Shown here: one piece after another, positions 27,733-35,175 of the stretch
Layout: every line of letters starts with the position of its first letter
How positions within the stretch are numbered: the stretch's first letter is position 1
Assembly: GCF_900110435.1 (NCBI RefSeq)
Contig: NZ_FODT01000012.1
Coordinates: 62,001 to 126,000 of the forward strand
Length of the DNA stretch: 64,000 nucleotides
Direction: 5' to 3'
Source of the DNA: Rhodopseudomonas pseudopalustris
Lineage (GTDB): Bacteria; Pseudomonadota; Alphaproteobacteria; Rhizobiales; Xanthobacteraceae
Notes under the pieces: model-generated
The model's database searches: none
What the model saw: only the letters and a program-made list of their open reading frames with translations
Told to the model about the DNA's origin: nothing
Position numbers and translations under genes: made by a program

Positions 27733-29088
27733 ATGAAACCCTTGCCGACCCAACTATCGGGAAGCCTTTTCCTCGCGCGGAACGCGAACGCCTTGCTGGC
27801 GGACGCCCCTCGCGTGGGAAAGACAGGCACGGCGATCATCGGCGCTGACCTCAATCTTGAGCAGGACATTCTCGTTATCACGACCGCCTCGGGGCGGCCG
27901 GTGTGGCGCCGCTCATGGCCGCTGTGGTCGGACTTCGGCCGCCCCGTGCGCGTTCTCTCGGGGCCTCCCACCGCTCGGGAAAAGCTCGGCGGCGTGACGA
28001 TCGTCGGATGGGGGCAGGTGTCCGAGCCGGCGATGCGCGCAGCGCTGATGTCGCGCGACTTCGACAGAGCCATCCTCGACGAAAGCCACGCCGCGAAGAG
28101 CTTTGACGCCAAGCGTACGGCCGCCGTGTACGGCGACCTGCGAGACGATGGGCAAGCGCTTGAAAAGCGAACCTCGATCACCGCTCGCGCGGCGGGCGTC
28201 TGGTGCTTGTCCGGCTCTCCGCTGCCGCACGACCCGAGCGATGCTTACCCGATGCTGCGCGCGCTTGCGCCGGAGCGCCTGGCCGCCGACCCCGCGCGCG
28301 GCTGGCCGGACGTCACGCGCTACAGCGCTTTCGAGAGCCGCTACTGCATCGTGCGGAAGAAGAAAACGTCTCAGTTTCGGCGCATCAACGTCGTGGTCGG
28401 CGGGCGCAACACCGAAGAGCTGAACGCCCGCCTGAAGGGGTTCATGCTTCGGCGAACGCAGGCCGACGTCGGCATTCGGCCCCCCGTGTACGAGTTGCTG
28501 CCGCTGATGATCAGCGGGGCGCTGCGCCAGCACGCCGAAGGTGACGTCGACCGCGCGGCGATCCTGAAAGCGATCGACGAGGGCCGTACACGCGAGCTGG
28601 AAATGCACCTCGGGCCGCTGCGCCGCAACACCGGCGCTCTGAAGGCGCGCGCCGTTGTTGACGCCGTGAAAGACGAGTTCGACGGCGGCCTCGACAAGAT
28701 CGTGCTGATGTACTGGCACAAGGAAGTCGGCGACGCGCTGCAATTGGCGCTCGAAAAGTTCGGTGTGCTGCGCCTTGACGGATCGACGCCGCCCGCGCAG
28801 CGCGGGCCGATCGAGCAGGCTTGGCTTCACGACAAATCGAAACGCGTCTTCCTCGGCCAGATAGTTGCGGCCGGCGAAGCGATCGATCTCAGCTCGGCGG
28901 CGTTGCTCTGGTTCGTCGAGCAATCCTTCACGCCGAAGGACATGCAGCAGGCATCACTCCGCATCACCAATCACAACCAGGCGCGCCAGGCCGTCGTCCG
29001 CGTCTGTGTGATCGAAGGCTCTATCGACGAGGCAATACAGGCCAGCCTCATGAGGCTATGGGCCGCAATCAGAGAGGTTCTAGGATGA
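27733..29088 (+). CDS. SNF2/superfamily 2 helicase-like ATPase
   Basis: Helicase-like protein of 451 residues. Motif I is ADAPRVGKTGTA (about residues 23-34), a variant Walker A; motif II is ILDESHAAKS (DESH box). The C-terminal RecA-like lobe includes KIVLMYWHKEVGDAL, LDGSTPP and a motif V/VI-like QASLRITNHNQ. Phage SNF2-like proteins are usually placed in replication or recombination. It is coupled to the next gene by ATGA. DNA remodelling versus unwinding cannot be decided from sequence. Confidence 0.85.
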   Translation: MKPLPTQLSGSLFLARNANALLADAPRVGKTGTAIIGADLNLEQDILVITTASGRPVWRRSWPLWSDFGRPVRVLSGPPTAREKLGGVTIVGWGQVSEPAMRAALMSRDFDRAILDESHAAKSFDAKRTAAVYGDLRDDGQALEKRTSITARAAGVWCLSGSPLPHDPSDAYPMLRALAPERLAADPARGWPDVTRYSAFESRYCIVRKKKTSQFRRINVVVGGRNTEELNARLKGFMLRRTQADVGIRPPVYELLPLMISGALRQHAEGDVDRAAILKAIDEGRTRELEMHLGPLRRNTGALKARAVVDAVKDEFDGGLDKIVLMYWHKEVGDALQLALEKFGVLRLDGSTPPAQRGPIEQAWLHDKSKRVFLGQIVAAGEAIDLSSAALLWFVEQSFTPKDMQQASLRITNHNQARQAVVRVCVIEGSIDEAIQASLMRLWAAIREVLG

Positions 29089-29675
29089 GCATCACCGTCA
29101 ACTTTCACGCCGAGACCGTCGCCGCGCTGCACGACGATCTGCAGACGTTGTTGAACGGCTACGGTCGGCACACGACTGCGATCAGCAGCGGCACTGTCGG
29201 CGGCGCGCCGTCGACCGCCGACGCGGCCGAAGCGGAGAAACCGAGGGGCCGCCGCAACACCAGAACGACCGCTGCCGAGACTGCGCAGAACATTTCGACC
29301 GGCGAAGAGCGCGTCGCGCCCGGCGAAGAAGCCGAGGCCAAGCAGGACGCCAAGGACGAAGCGGCCGACACCGCGAAGGAGAAGGCGGCCGAACCGCGGA
29401 AACTGACGCACGACGACGTCAAGAAGATGCTCAGCGGCTACGTTCAGGCTTACGGCATGACCGCCGTGCAAGAAGACGGCAAGGGCTTCATCGGCGCCGA
29501 CAAGGTCAGCGACTTGCCCGACGATCAGGCGGCGCTCGCGAAGGCCGTGATCGGCATCGCCAACGGCGTCGAGAAGAACCCCAACAAGCGCGAAATGACC
29601 GGCGAGCTTTCGGCCGAGAAGCTGGCTGAAATGAAGGCGATCGTTCAGGCGGCGCTCGCCGTCAGCGGCAAGTAA
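29085..29675 (+). CDS. Phage protein with charged linker, unknown
   Basis: A 196-residue protein with a short N-terminal part (MSITVNFHAETVAALHDDLQ), a long Glu/Ala/Lys/Asp-rich low-complexity linker (about residues 45-105), and a compact C-terminal domain (LTHDDVKKMLSGYVQAYGMT onwards). The layout resembles phage proteins placed beside ssDNA-binding or recombination genes, but no family is named. The ATG overlaps the helicase stop. Confidence 0.7.
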   Translation: MSITVNFHAETVAALHDDLQTLLNGYGRHTTAISSGTVGGAPSTADAAEAEKPRGRRNTRTTAAETAQNISTGEERVAPGEEAEAKQDAKDEAADTAKEKAAEPRKLTHDDVKKMLSGYVQAYGMTAVQEDGKGFIGADKVSDLPDDQAALAKAVIGIANGVEKNPNKREMTGELSAEKLAEMKAIVQAALAVSGK

Positions 29676-29689
29676 GGGGAGCGCTCGCA

Positions 29690-30973
29690 ATGACGAAGCC
29701 GGTCGATCACGGAGCCCGTGACCATGCGACGTGGTCGGCCAGCTCGACAGCGCGTAACTGGCTCTGCTTGGGCGCGATCGCGCTCAACACGCGTATCACC
29801 ACGCCGGAGAAGGAAAGCGAAGCGTCGGCCTGGGGGACGGCGTGCCACCAGCTCAGCGAGAAGTGTTTCGCCGCGGGGCGGGACGCCGACGAATTCATCG
29901 GCACGACCGAGCGAACGAAACAGCGTTCGGTCGAAGTCGACGAGGAAATGGCCGAGACGGCGCAGGTTTATGTCGACTACGTCCGTGGCCGCGTGGCCGA
30001 ATACAACGCCGAGTTTCCAGAAGGCCCAGCGCCGATCGTCGTTCACGAGCAGTATTTCTCGCTGAACGACCTCAAGACGCCGTTCGATGCGGGCGGCACC
30101 GGCGACACGGTGATCCACTTTCCGCGCTGGCGGTCGCTCGAAGTCGTCGACCTGAAGGGCGGCCGGGGCGTCGTCGAGGCGGCCGACAACAAGCAGTTGC
30201 GCACCTATGGACTCGGCGCGGTGCTGGCGAACCCGGGGCGCGACGTCGAGGATATCAAGGTGACGATCGTTCAGCCCCGCGCGCCGCACAAGGACGGCCG
30301 GGTGCGGAGCGAGACGTTCCACATTGGCGACCTGATCGATTGGACGACCGAGCTGCTGCAGCGCATGGCGCTCTCGAAGCAGGCGCAAGACGAAATCAGC
30401 GAGCTACCTTTCGCGGCGTGGACGGCGAAGTGGTTGACGCCGGGATCGTGCAAATTCTGCCGCTCCGAAGGCTCATGCCCCGCGCTGGAGCAACGCGCGC
30501 TCGACGCGGCGCAGGTGTGGTTCGACGACCTTGACAGGCCGCAGATCAGCAATTCGCCAACTAACGACACGCCCGAGGCGCTGTCGAAGACGCTCGATCT
30601 GCTCGATATGATCCAAGACTGGATCAACGCACGGCGCGCCTTCGCGCACCAGCAGTCCGAGGCGGGCGTCGATATCCCGAACTATGTGCGCGTGCCGAAG
30701 GTCGGCCGGGAGAAATTTATCGATGACGAAGCCGAAGCGAAGGCCCGGTCGGTCTGCCGCGACGCAGGCTTGCCCGAAAGTAAGTACCTGAACCCGGCCA
30801 AGACGAAGACGCCGAAGCAGATCAGGAAGGCGCTCGGCAAGGCGAAAAAGAGCTTGTTGGCTGGCCTGTCGGTCACGCCATCCGAAGGTAGCGACCTAGT
30901 GCGTGCTGACAAGACGACGCGGGAGGCAATTCGGCCTGCCGCGGATCGATTTTTCGAAGAACTGAAGGACTGA
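29690..30973 (+). CDS. DUF2800 family protein, RecB/Cas4-like nuclease
   Basis: The 427-residue protein has the DUF2800 pattern: GTACHQLSEKC, then a PD-(D/E)XK-like core with GDTVIHF, LEVVDLKGG and NKQLRTYGLGA, and a C-terminal Cys group GSCKFCRSEGSCPA that could hold an Fe-S cluster or zinc. DUF2800 and DUF2815 usually sit side by side in phage replication modules, as here. Probably an exonuclease in recombination. GGGGAG upstream sets the start. Confidence 0.85.
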   Translation: MTKPVDHGARDHATWSASSTARNWLCLGAIALNTRITTPEKESEASAWGTACHQLSEKCFAAGRDADEFIGTTERTKQRSVEVDEEMAETAQVYVDYVRGRVAEYNAEFPEGPAPIVVHEQYFSLNDLKTPFDAGGTGDTVIHFPRWRSLEVVDLKGGRGVVEAADNKQLRTYGLGAVLANPGRDVEDIKVTIVQPRAPHKDGRVRSETFHIGDLIDWTTELLQRMALSKQAQDEISELPFAAWTAKWLTPGSCKFCRSEGSCPALEQRALDAAQVWFDDLDRPQISNSPTNDTPEALSKTLDLLDMIQDWINARRAFAHQQSEAGVDIPNYVRVPKVGREKFIDDEAEAKARSVCRDAGLPESKYLNPAKTKTPKQIRKALGKAKKSLLAGLSVTPSEGSDLVRADKTTREAIRPAADRFFEELKD

Positions 30974-30978
30974 ATAAC

Positions 30979-31599
30979 ATGGGATCGAGATCGGAAGACT
31001 TCAAGACGGGTTTGGTGCGCGTGGCGTTCGCCAACGGCTTGTTCGAACTGCAAGAAGACGATTGGGGTAACAAGAATTGGACGGCGTCGCTGCTGATCCC
31101 GAAGGCCGATAGCCTTGCGGTCTACGAGAAGGCCGCGCTTGAAGCGGCCACGGCCGAGTGGGGCGACAAGGCGCGTCAGATGATCAAGGATAAGGTCATT
31201 CACAGCCCGTTCCTCGACGGTGACGGCCCGCAAGGCAAGTCGAAAAAGACGGGCGATCCGCACGCCGGCTTCCCCGGGCACAATTTCATTCGCGTGAAGT
31301 CGGGCGCCGATTATCGGCCGGCACTGATTGACCGCCAGAAACTGCCGATCGTCGACAAGGCGAAGCTCTATAGCGGCTGCTGGGGCTACGGAGTGCTGCA
31401 CTGCTTCACCTGGGACAACGACAAGAAGGGCAAGGGCCTGACGTTCGGGATCTCCATGTTCCAGTCGACCGAGAAGGGCGACCGGCTAGGTGGGGGCGGT
31501 GGTGTCGACGTCGACAAATGGGCCGAGAGCATTCCCGACGAGGGCAACGCGCCCGAGAGCACGAAGACCGGCGCGGGAGCTGGGGGCCTCTTCGGCTAA
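30979..31599 (+). CDS. DUF2815 family, Enc34-like ssDNA-binding protein
   Basis: A 206-residue protein with the DUF2815 sequence pattern (TGLVRVAFANGLFELQ, then WTASLLIPK and GCWGYGVLHCFTW). This family includes the phage Enc34 ssDNA-binding protein, an OB-fold. It ends in a Gly-rich linker and GGLFG, a tail that recalls the flexible, partner-binding C-terminus of bacterial SSB though without its acidic run. Position directly after DUF2800 supports the call. Confidence 0.85.
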   Translation: MGSRSEDFKTGLVRVAFANGLFELQEDDWGNKNWTASLLIPKADSLAVYEKAALEAATAEWGDKARQMIKDKVIHSPFLDGDGPQGKSKKTGDPHAGFPGHNFIRVKSGADYRPALIDRQKLPIVDKAKLYSGCWGYGVLHCFTWDNDKKGKGLTFGISMFQSTEKGDRLGGGGGVDVDKWAESIPDEGNAPESTKTGAGAGGLFG

Positions 31600-31601
31600 A
31601 G

Positions 31602-31623
31602 TGTATCAAATAGAGCAAGACAG
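31602..31623 (+). promoter_or_regulatory. TGTATCAAAT operator-like site
   Basis: TGTATCAAAT is followed by AGAGCAAGACAG; 20 of these 22 bases recur on the minus strand at 45503-45524. It lies in the 71-bp gap before the GapR homologue. No TTGAC-type -35 is evident, so it may be a repressor site rather than a promoter. Confidence 0.45.
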
Positions 31624-31670
31624 CGGCGGGCAATGGCGCCCGCCGCGCACCGCAACCGGAGACTGACAAC

Positions 31671-31976
31671 GTGGCAAAGGTAGACAATCCGCGGGCCGTC
31701 GCGGGCGACAACAGCGGCACCGAACAGGCTGCTACCAAGTTCGCAAAGGACGCGCTGAAAGCGCTCGTCGAGCGCATCGAGCGCTTGGAAGACGAGAAGT
31801 CGTCGATCGCCCAGGACATCAAGGACGTGTATGCCGAGGCGAAAGGCAACGGCTACGACGTCAAGGTGCTGCGCAAACTGATCGCGATGCGCAAGCGTGA
31901 TCAGAACGAACTCACCGAAGAAATGACCATCCTCGAAACCTACGCGCACGCGCTCGGCATGGGGGTGTTCGGATGA
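31671..31976 (+). CDS. DUF2312 / GapR-like nucleoid-associated protein
   Basis: The 101-residue protein carries a long coiled coil ([20 protein letters not shown] onwards) and [16 protein letters not shown], matching DUF2312, the family of Caulobacter GapR. GapR clamps over-twisted AT-rich DNA ahead of replication forks and stimulates topoisomerases. A phage copy could serve viral replication. It differs from the host protein by an N-terminal [14 protein letters not shown] segment and the C-terminal GVFG motif. Coupled to the exonuclease by ATGA. Confidence 0.88.
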   Translation: MAKVDNPRAVAGDNSGTEQAATKFAKDALKALVERIERLEDEKSSIAQDIKDVYAEAKGNGYDVKVLRKLIAMRKRDQNELTEEMTILETYAHALGMGVFG

Positions 31977-32518
31977 ACCACGCCATGATCGATTTGGAAA
32001 CCTTCGGCACGCGCCCCGGCTGCGTGATCCGGTCAATCGGCGCCGTGCAGTTCGACCTCGACGGCAACACCGGCGCGACGTTCTACCGGAATATCAGCAA
32101 GCAATCGTGCCTCGACGTTGGCCTCGTCGTCGACCCGGCGACTGAACGCTGGTGGGCTGAACAAGCGCCTGCTGCTCAGCGAGCGCTGAGCAACGACCAA
32201 CGCCCTCTGCGCGAGGTGGCGGAAGAGTTTCGCGCGTGGTTCACTGCCAATGCCGAGTTTGCATGGGGCCACGGCGCGTCGTTCGACCCGCCGTTATGGG
32301 AGGCCGCCTGCGTAGCTGCCAAAGCTCTTGTGCCGTGGAAGTTCTGGAACGTCCGCGACACGCGCACCGTGTATCACGTCTTCAACTTCGAAACACGCGA
32401 TCTACGCCGCCGCGGCGTGCACCACAACGCATTAGACGATGCGATCTATCAAGTCGATTGCGTCGCCGCTGCGCTGAAGAAAGGCTTGCCGGCCCAAGAC
32501 GGCGGGGTGTTCGCATGA
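31973..32518 (+). CDS. DEDDh 3'-5' exonuclease (RNase T/Rv2179c-like)
   Basis: A 181-residue exonuclease fold: Exo I MIDLETFG with the metal-binding Asp and Glu, Exo II in [12 protein letters not shown] and Exo [14 protein letters not shown] with His and Asp. The insert and length fit the Rv2179c/DUF5051-type exoribonucleases found in phages. It may trim RNA or DNA ends. Ends in GGVFA. ATGA overlaps on both sides place it in the early operon. Confidence 0.88.
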   Translation: MNHAMIDLETFGTRPGCVIRSIGAVQFDLDGNTGATFYRNISKQSCLDVGLVVDPATERWWAEQAPAAQRALSNDQRPLREVAEEFRAWFTANAEFAWGHGASFDPPLWEAACVAAKALVPWKFWNVRDTRTVYHVFNFETRDLRRRGVHHNALDDAIYQVDCVAAALKKGLPAQDGGVFA

Positions 32519-33012
32519 GCATCAAGGCTGTTGGTTCCGGGCTGCTTGCCAGCGCTCAAGCCTTCGTCGATCGCAAATACACCACCCGCGCGGACGCCCG
32601 ACAGAGAGAAATGGGCTTGGCGTACGTCGAAGCCGAACGCCAAGACTTGGCTCGTGAGATAGCAAGCTTCGCGCAGCAAAACGGGATCGAAGACAAGCTG
32701 AACCAGCTCGCCGCCGACGGCCGCCTGCACGGTTTCACGCTTTGGAAGTGCCCCGACCATTGGCAGGCGAACATGCAGACCGGGGCGTCGGCCGGGTGGC
32801 GCTGTATGCGTGGCGCGACGCCGGGCGAAGCGATCCGAAAAGTGCTCGACATGGATTATGTCGACGCGATCGACGACGCGCTCGGCGAACCGCCGCTGCC
32901 GATCATGACGCGCAGCGAGGCGGATTTCGCGGAGGCTGCGCTGGCTGACGTGCTCGCTGAAGAGGGCGACGAGCCGCCCGCTGGTGACGACGAAGACAGC
33001 ATCTTCGGATGA
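32515..33012 (+). CDS. Conserved phage protein with acidic tail, unknown
   Basis: A 165-residue protein with a helical N-terminal half, then LHGFTLWKCPDHWQANMQTG and GWRCMRGATPGEAI, and a strongly acidic end ([17 protein letters not shown]). The acidic run followed by a hydrophobic-Phe end is the closest in this prophage to an SSB- or gp2.5-type tail. No family is named. Start and stop both overlap the neighbours by ATGA. Confidence 0.72.
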   Translation: MSIKAVGSGLLASAQAFVDRKYTTRADARQREMGLAYVEAERQDLAREIASFAQQNGIEDKLNQLAADGRLHGFTLWKCPDHWQANMQTGASAGWRCMRGATPGEAIRKVLDMDYVDAIDDALGEPPLPIMTRSEADFAEAALADVLAEEGDEPPAGDDEDSIFG

Positions 33013-34262
33013 CCGCCTACTACAACGAGATCGACCCGTTCGCGGCGGCGTGGCTTCGCAACCTGATAGTTGCGGGCCACATCGCGCCCGGCGACGTGGA
33101 CGAAAGGGACATTCGGGATGTTCGGCCTTCTGACCTCCGAGGATACAGACAAGTCCACCTGTTCGCCGGCATCGGCGTCTGGAGCCGGGCTTTCCGGGGG
33201 GGCGGCATCCGGGACGACGAACACGGTTGGAGCGCGAGTTGCCCATGCCCGCCGTTCAGCTCCGCAGGAAAGAAAAAAGCCTGCCCAAGCTGCGGTGGTA
33301 CAAACCCTGTCCCGCATGTTGGACGAACTGGCTACTTCGTATGCTGCGGTTGCGGCCACGCGTGGCTGGCCGACGACAGGCACCTCTGGCCCGAGGTTTG
33401 GCGGCTCGCGCGAGACTGCCGGCCTGGCCGAATTTACGGCGAGCAGGTTGCGAGCAACGACGGACGAATTTGGATCGACACTGTTTGTCCTTCGCTGGAA
33501 ATCCTGGGCTACACCTCTTGGGCGGTTGATACCTGCGCTGCGGGCTTCGGTGCGCCGCACATCAGACAGCGACTGTATTGGGTGGCCGACGCCAACCGTG
33601 ACGGACGCGCACCGGGGAGTGAAGGACGCGCGCCCGTGGGATACGGGGCGGCCTCTCGGGCAGGTAGCAGCGCTTACGTCATGGGTGACGCCGAGCGCTC
33701 GCGACTGGAAGGACACAGCGGGCATGGCAACGACCGGGACCAACCCGGACGGTTCGGAGCGCTCACGAGTAGATCAGCTACCGCGGCAGGCGCAGCTCGC
33801 GAGCTGGACAACGCCGTCCGCGACGGACGGCGACCGCGGTGGGTCTTTGACGCCGAACATGACGGGGACTTCGCTGACGCAGCAAGCCGCGTTCAATCTG
33901 GCGGCGTGGCCGACGCCACGGGCAGAGGACAGCGAGAGCAGCGGAGCGCGCTGGAGCCGGGGCACGTTCGATACGCTGACGGCGGTAGCAACGCATCTGG
34001 CGGCGTGGTCGGCGGAGGGCGCAACTGGCGGCCCGGCCCGACTAACGGCCTCTGGCAAGATCCTGACTGGCTGCTCTGCCGGGATGACAAATGGCGGCCA
34101 GTTGAACCCGGCGCATTCCCGCTGGCTCATGGGCTTGCCGGCCGAGTGGGACGCCTGCGCGCCTATGGCAACGCGGTCAACCTCGCGCAAGCCGAAGGAT
34201 TCGTCCGAGCCGCCAACGAAGCGATCGAACATCTTCGACTGAACGTCGGAGTGTTCGGATGA
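33009..34262 (+). CDS. DNA (cytosine-5-)-methyltransferase with zinc-ribbon insert
   Basis: A 417-residue C5 methyltransferase: motif [11 protein letters not shown] (about 50-59), the catalytic Cys in SCPCPPFS (about 80), [22 protein letters not shown], and the C-terminal LRAYGNAVN. Between the PC motif and RHLWPEVW lies an unusual insert with CPSC and CCGC (about 92-115), a likely zinc ribbon. The middle (about 195-370) is a low-complexity variable region with repeated DA-type segments. It would methylate cytosine in phage DNA, perhaps against restriction. Another long frame overlaps nearly the whole gene (see 33118-34242). It ends GVFG and is coupled to both neighbours. Confidence 0.88.
   Translation: MTAYYNEIDPFAAAWLRNLIVAGHIAPGDVDERDIRDVRPSDLRGYRQVHLFAGIGVWSRAFRGGGIRDDEHGWSASCPCPPFSSAGKKKACPSCGGTNPVPHVGRTGYFVCCGCGHAWLADDRHLWPEVWRLARDCRPGRIYGEQVASNDGRIWIDTVCPSLEILGYTSWAVDTCAAGFGAPHIRQRLYWVADANRDGRAPGSEGRAPVGYGAASRAGSSAYVMGDAERSRLEGHSGHGNDRDQPGRFGALTSRSATAAGAARELDNAVRDGRRPRWVFDAEHDGDFADAASRVQSGGVADATGRGQREQRSALEPGHVRYADGGSNASGGVVGGGRNWRPGPTNGLWQDPDWLLCRDDKWRPVEPGAFPLAHGLAGRVGRLRAYGNAVNLAQAEGFVRAANEAIEHLRLNVGVFG
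33118..34242 (+). CDS. Overlapping +1-frame ORF with WxTP repeats (candidate dual-coding gene)
   Basis: Inside the C5 methyltransferase gene, shifted by +1, an open frame of 374 codons starts [15 protein letters not shown] and reads [18 protein letters not shown], then four copies of a W-x-T-P-x-x-x-D unit ([36 protein letters not shown]) and [21 protein letters not shown] recognise this as a type often annotated in phage genomes next to or over dcm genes. It ends NIFD, matching the C-terminal motif of other early proteins here. Long open frames are common by chance at this GC, and the recurrent annotation might itself be a shadow of conserved dcm DNA, so coding is not proven. Confidence 0.4.
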   Translation: MFGLLTSEDTDKSTCSPASASGAGLSGGAASGTTNTVGARVAHARRSAPQERKKPAQAAVVQTLSRMLDELATSYAAVAATRGWPTTGTSGPRFGGSRETAGLAEFTASRLRATTDEFGSTLFVLRWKSWATPLGRLIPALRASVRRTSDSDCIGWPTPTVTDAHRGVKDARPWDTGRPLGQVAALTSWVTPSARDWKDTAGMATTGTNPDGSERSRVDQLPRQAQLASWTTPSATDGDRGGSLTPNMTGTSLTQQAAFNLAAWPTPRAEDSESSGARWSRGTFDTLTAVATHLAAWSAEGATGGPARLTASGKILTGCSAGMTNGGQLNPAHSRWLMGLPAEWDACAPMATRSTSRKPKDSSEPPTKRSNIFD

Positions 34263-34660
34263 TCGACTTCCTCGATCCGAACACCTGGGACGCGCCGCCG
34301 GACACCGGGCGGGTCTGGCTCGACCCGGCGAATGACCTGTTCGCCGTGGTCGACATGATCGATTACGCCTGGGCGCTTCAATGGGCCTGGTCGGTCACGC
34401 CGAACAGCACTGGCCGGAAGTTCTACGCGACGCGGTCGACGCGGCTCAGCGGTCGCGGCGGCCCGCAAACGAAACTCTTCCTGCACAAGGAAATCTTGAT
34501 CCGCGCCGGCGAAATCCCGCCGAGCCGCAAGCACACGATCGGCGACCATCGCGACGGCGACAGCCTGAACTGCCGGCGCGAAAATCTCGCTTGGGCGACG
34601 CCCGTTCAGAACCGTGCGAACCGCCACGGCGTCGCCGCGCTTCAGCGGGTGCTCGTATGA
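34259..34660 (+). CDS. HNH endonuclease
   Basis: A 133-residue protein with the HNH_3 pattern: LHKEILIRAGE, then KHTIGDHRDGDSLNCRRENLAW (His-Asn-His-type core) and TPVQNRANR. Such phage HNH proteins are mostly free-standing homing-type endonucleases that sit between genes. It is joined by ATGA to both the C5 and the N6 methyltransferase, so it may be domesticated. It lacks the C-terminal motif of its neighbours. Confidence 0.85.
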   Translation: MIDFLDPNTWDAPPDTGRVWLDPANDLFAVVDMIDYAWALQWAWSVTPNSTGRKFYATRSTRLSGRGGPQTKLFLHKEILIRAGEIPPSRKHTIGDHRDGDSLNCRRENLAWATPVQNRANRHGVAALQRVLV

Positions 34661-35175
34661 AGGGGATGGGCGGGCACCACAGCCCTGCGGCTGAAAGCGA
34701 CGTGTGGTTGACACCGCCGGAAATCATCGCTGCGCTCGGACCGTTCGACCTCGACCCCTGCGCCGCGCCCGAACCCCGGCCGTGGCCGACAGCGGCTTGG
34801 CACATCACGCTCCCGGAAAACGGCTTGCGGTCGCCGTGGTGCGGGCGCGTCTGGCTCAATCCGCCCTACAGCACGGCTGATATCAAGGCTTGGCTCCCGC
34901 GGCTGGTCGACCACGGAAGCGGCACAGCGCTGATCTTCGCGCGCACAGAGACGGACAGTTTTTTTCGCTTCGTGTGGGAGCGAGCCGACGCCGTCCTGTT
35001 CCTACGTACGCCGCGGCTTCACTTCCACTACCCGGATGGCCGTCGCGCGGAAAACAACTGCGGCGCGCCGTCGGCGCTCTGCGCCTACGGCGAATATGAC
35101 GCCTACCGGCTCGAAACGTCAGGCATCCGCGGCAAGTTCATCCGCTTGCGCGAACCGGCTGGGCTTTTCGCATGA
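34657..35175 (+). CDS. Phage N-6-adenine methyltransferase (Dam family)
   Basis: A 172-residue adenine methyltransferase of the phage Dam type (PF05869): start region SDVWLTPPEIIAALGPFDLD, the catalytic NPPY in VWLNPPYS, and LIFARTETDSFF. It would methylate adenine in phage DNA; target unknown. Ends AGLFA. With the C5 enzyme it gives the phage two methylation activities, which suggests restriction pressure. Confidence 0.9.
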   Translation: MKGMGGHHSPAAESDVWLTPPEIIAALGPFDLDPCAAPEPRPWPTAAWHITLPENGLRSPWCGRVWLNPPYSTADIKAWLPRLVDHGSGTALIFARTETDSFFRFVWERADAVLFLRTPRLHFHYPDGRRAENNCGAPSALCAYGEYDAYRLETSGIRGKFIRLREPAGLFA

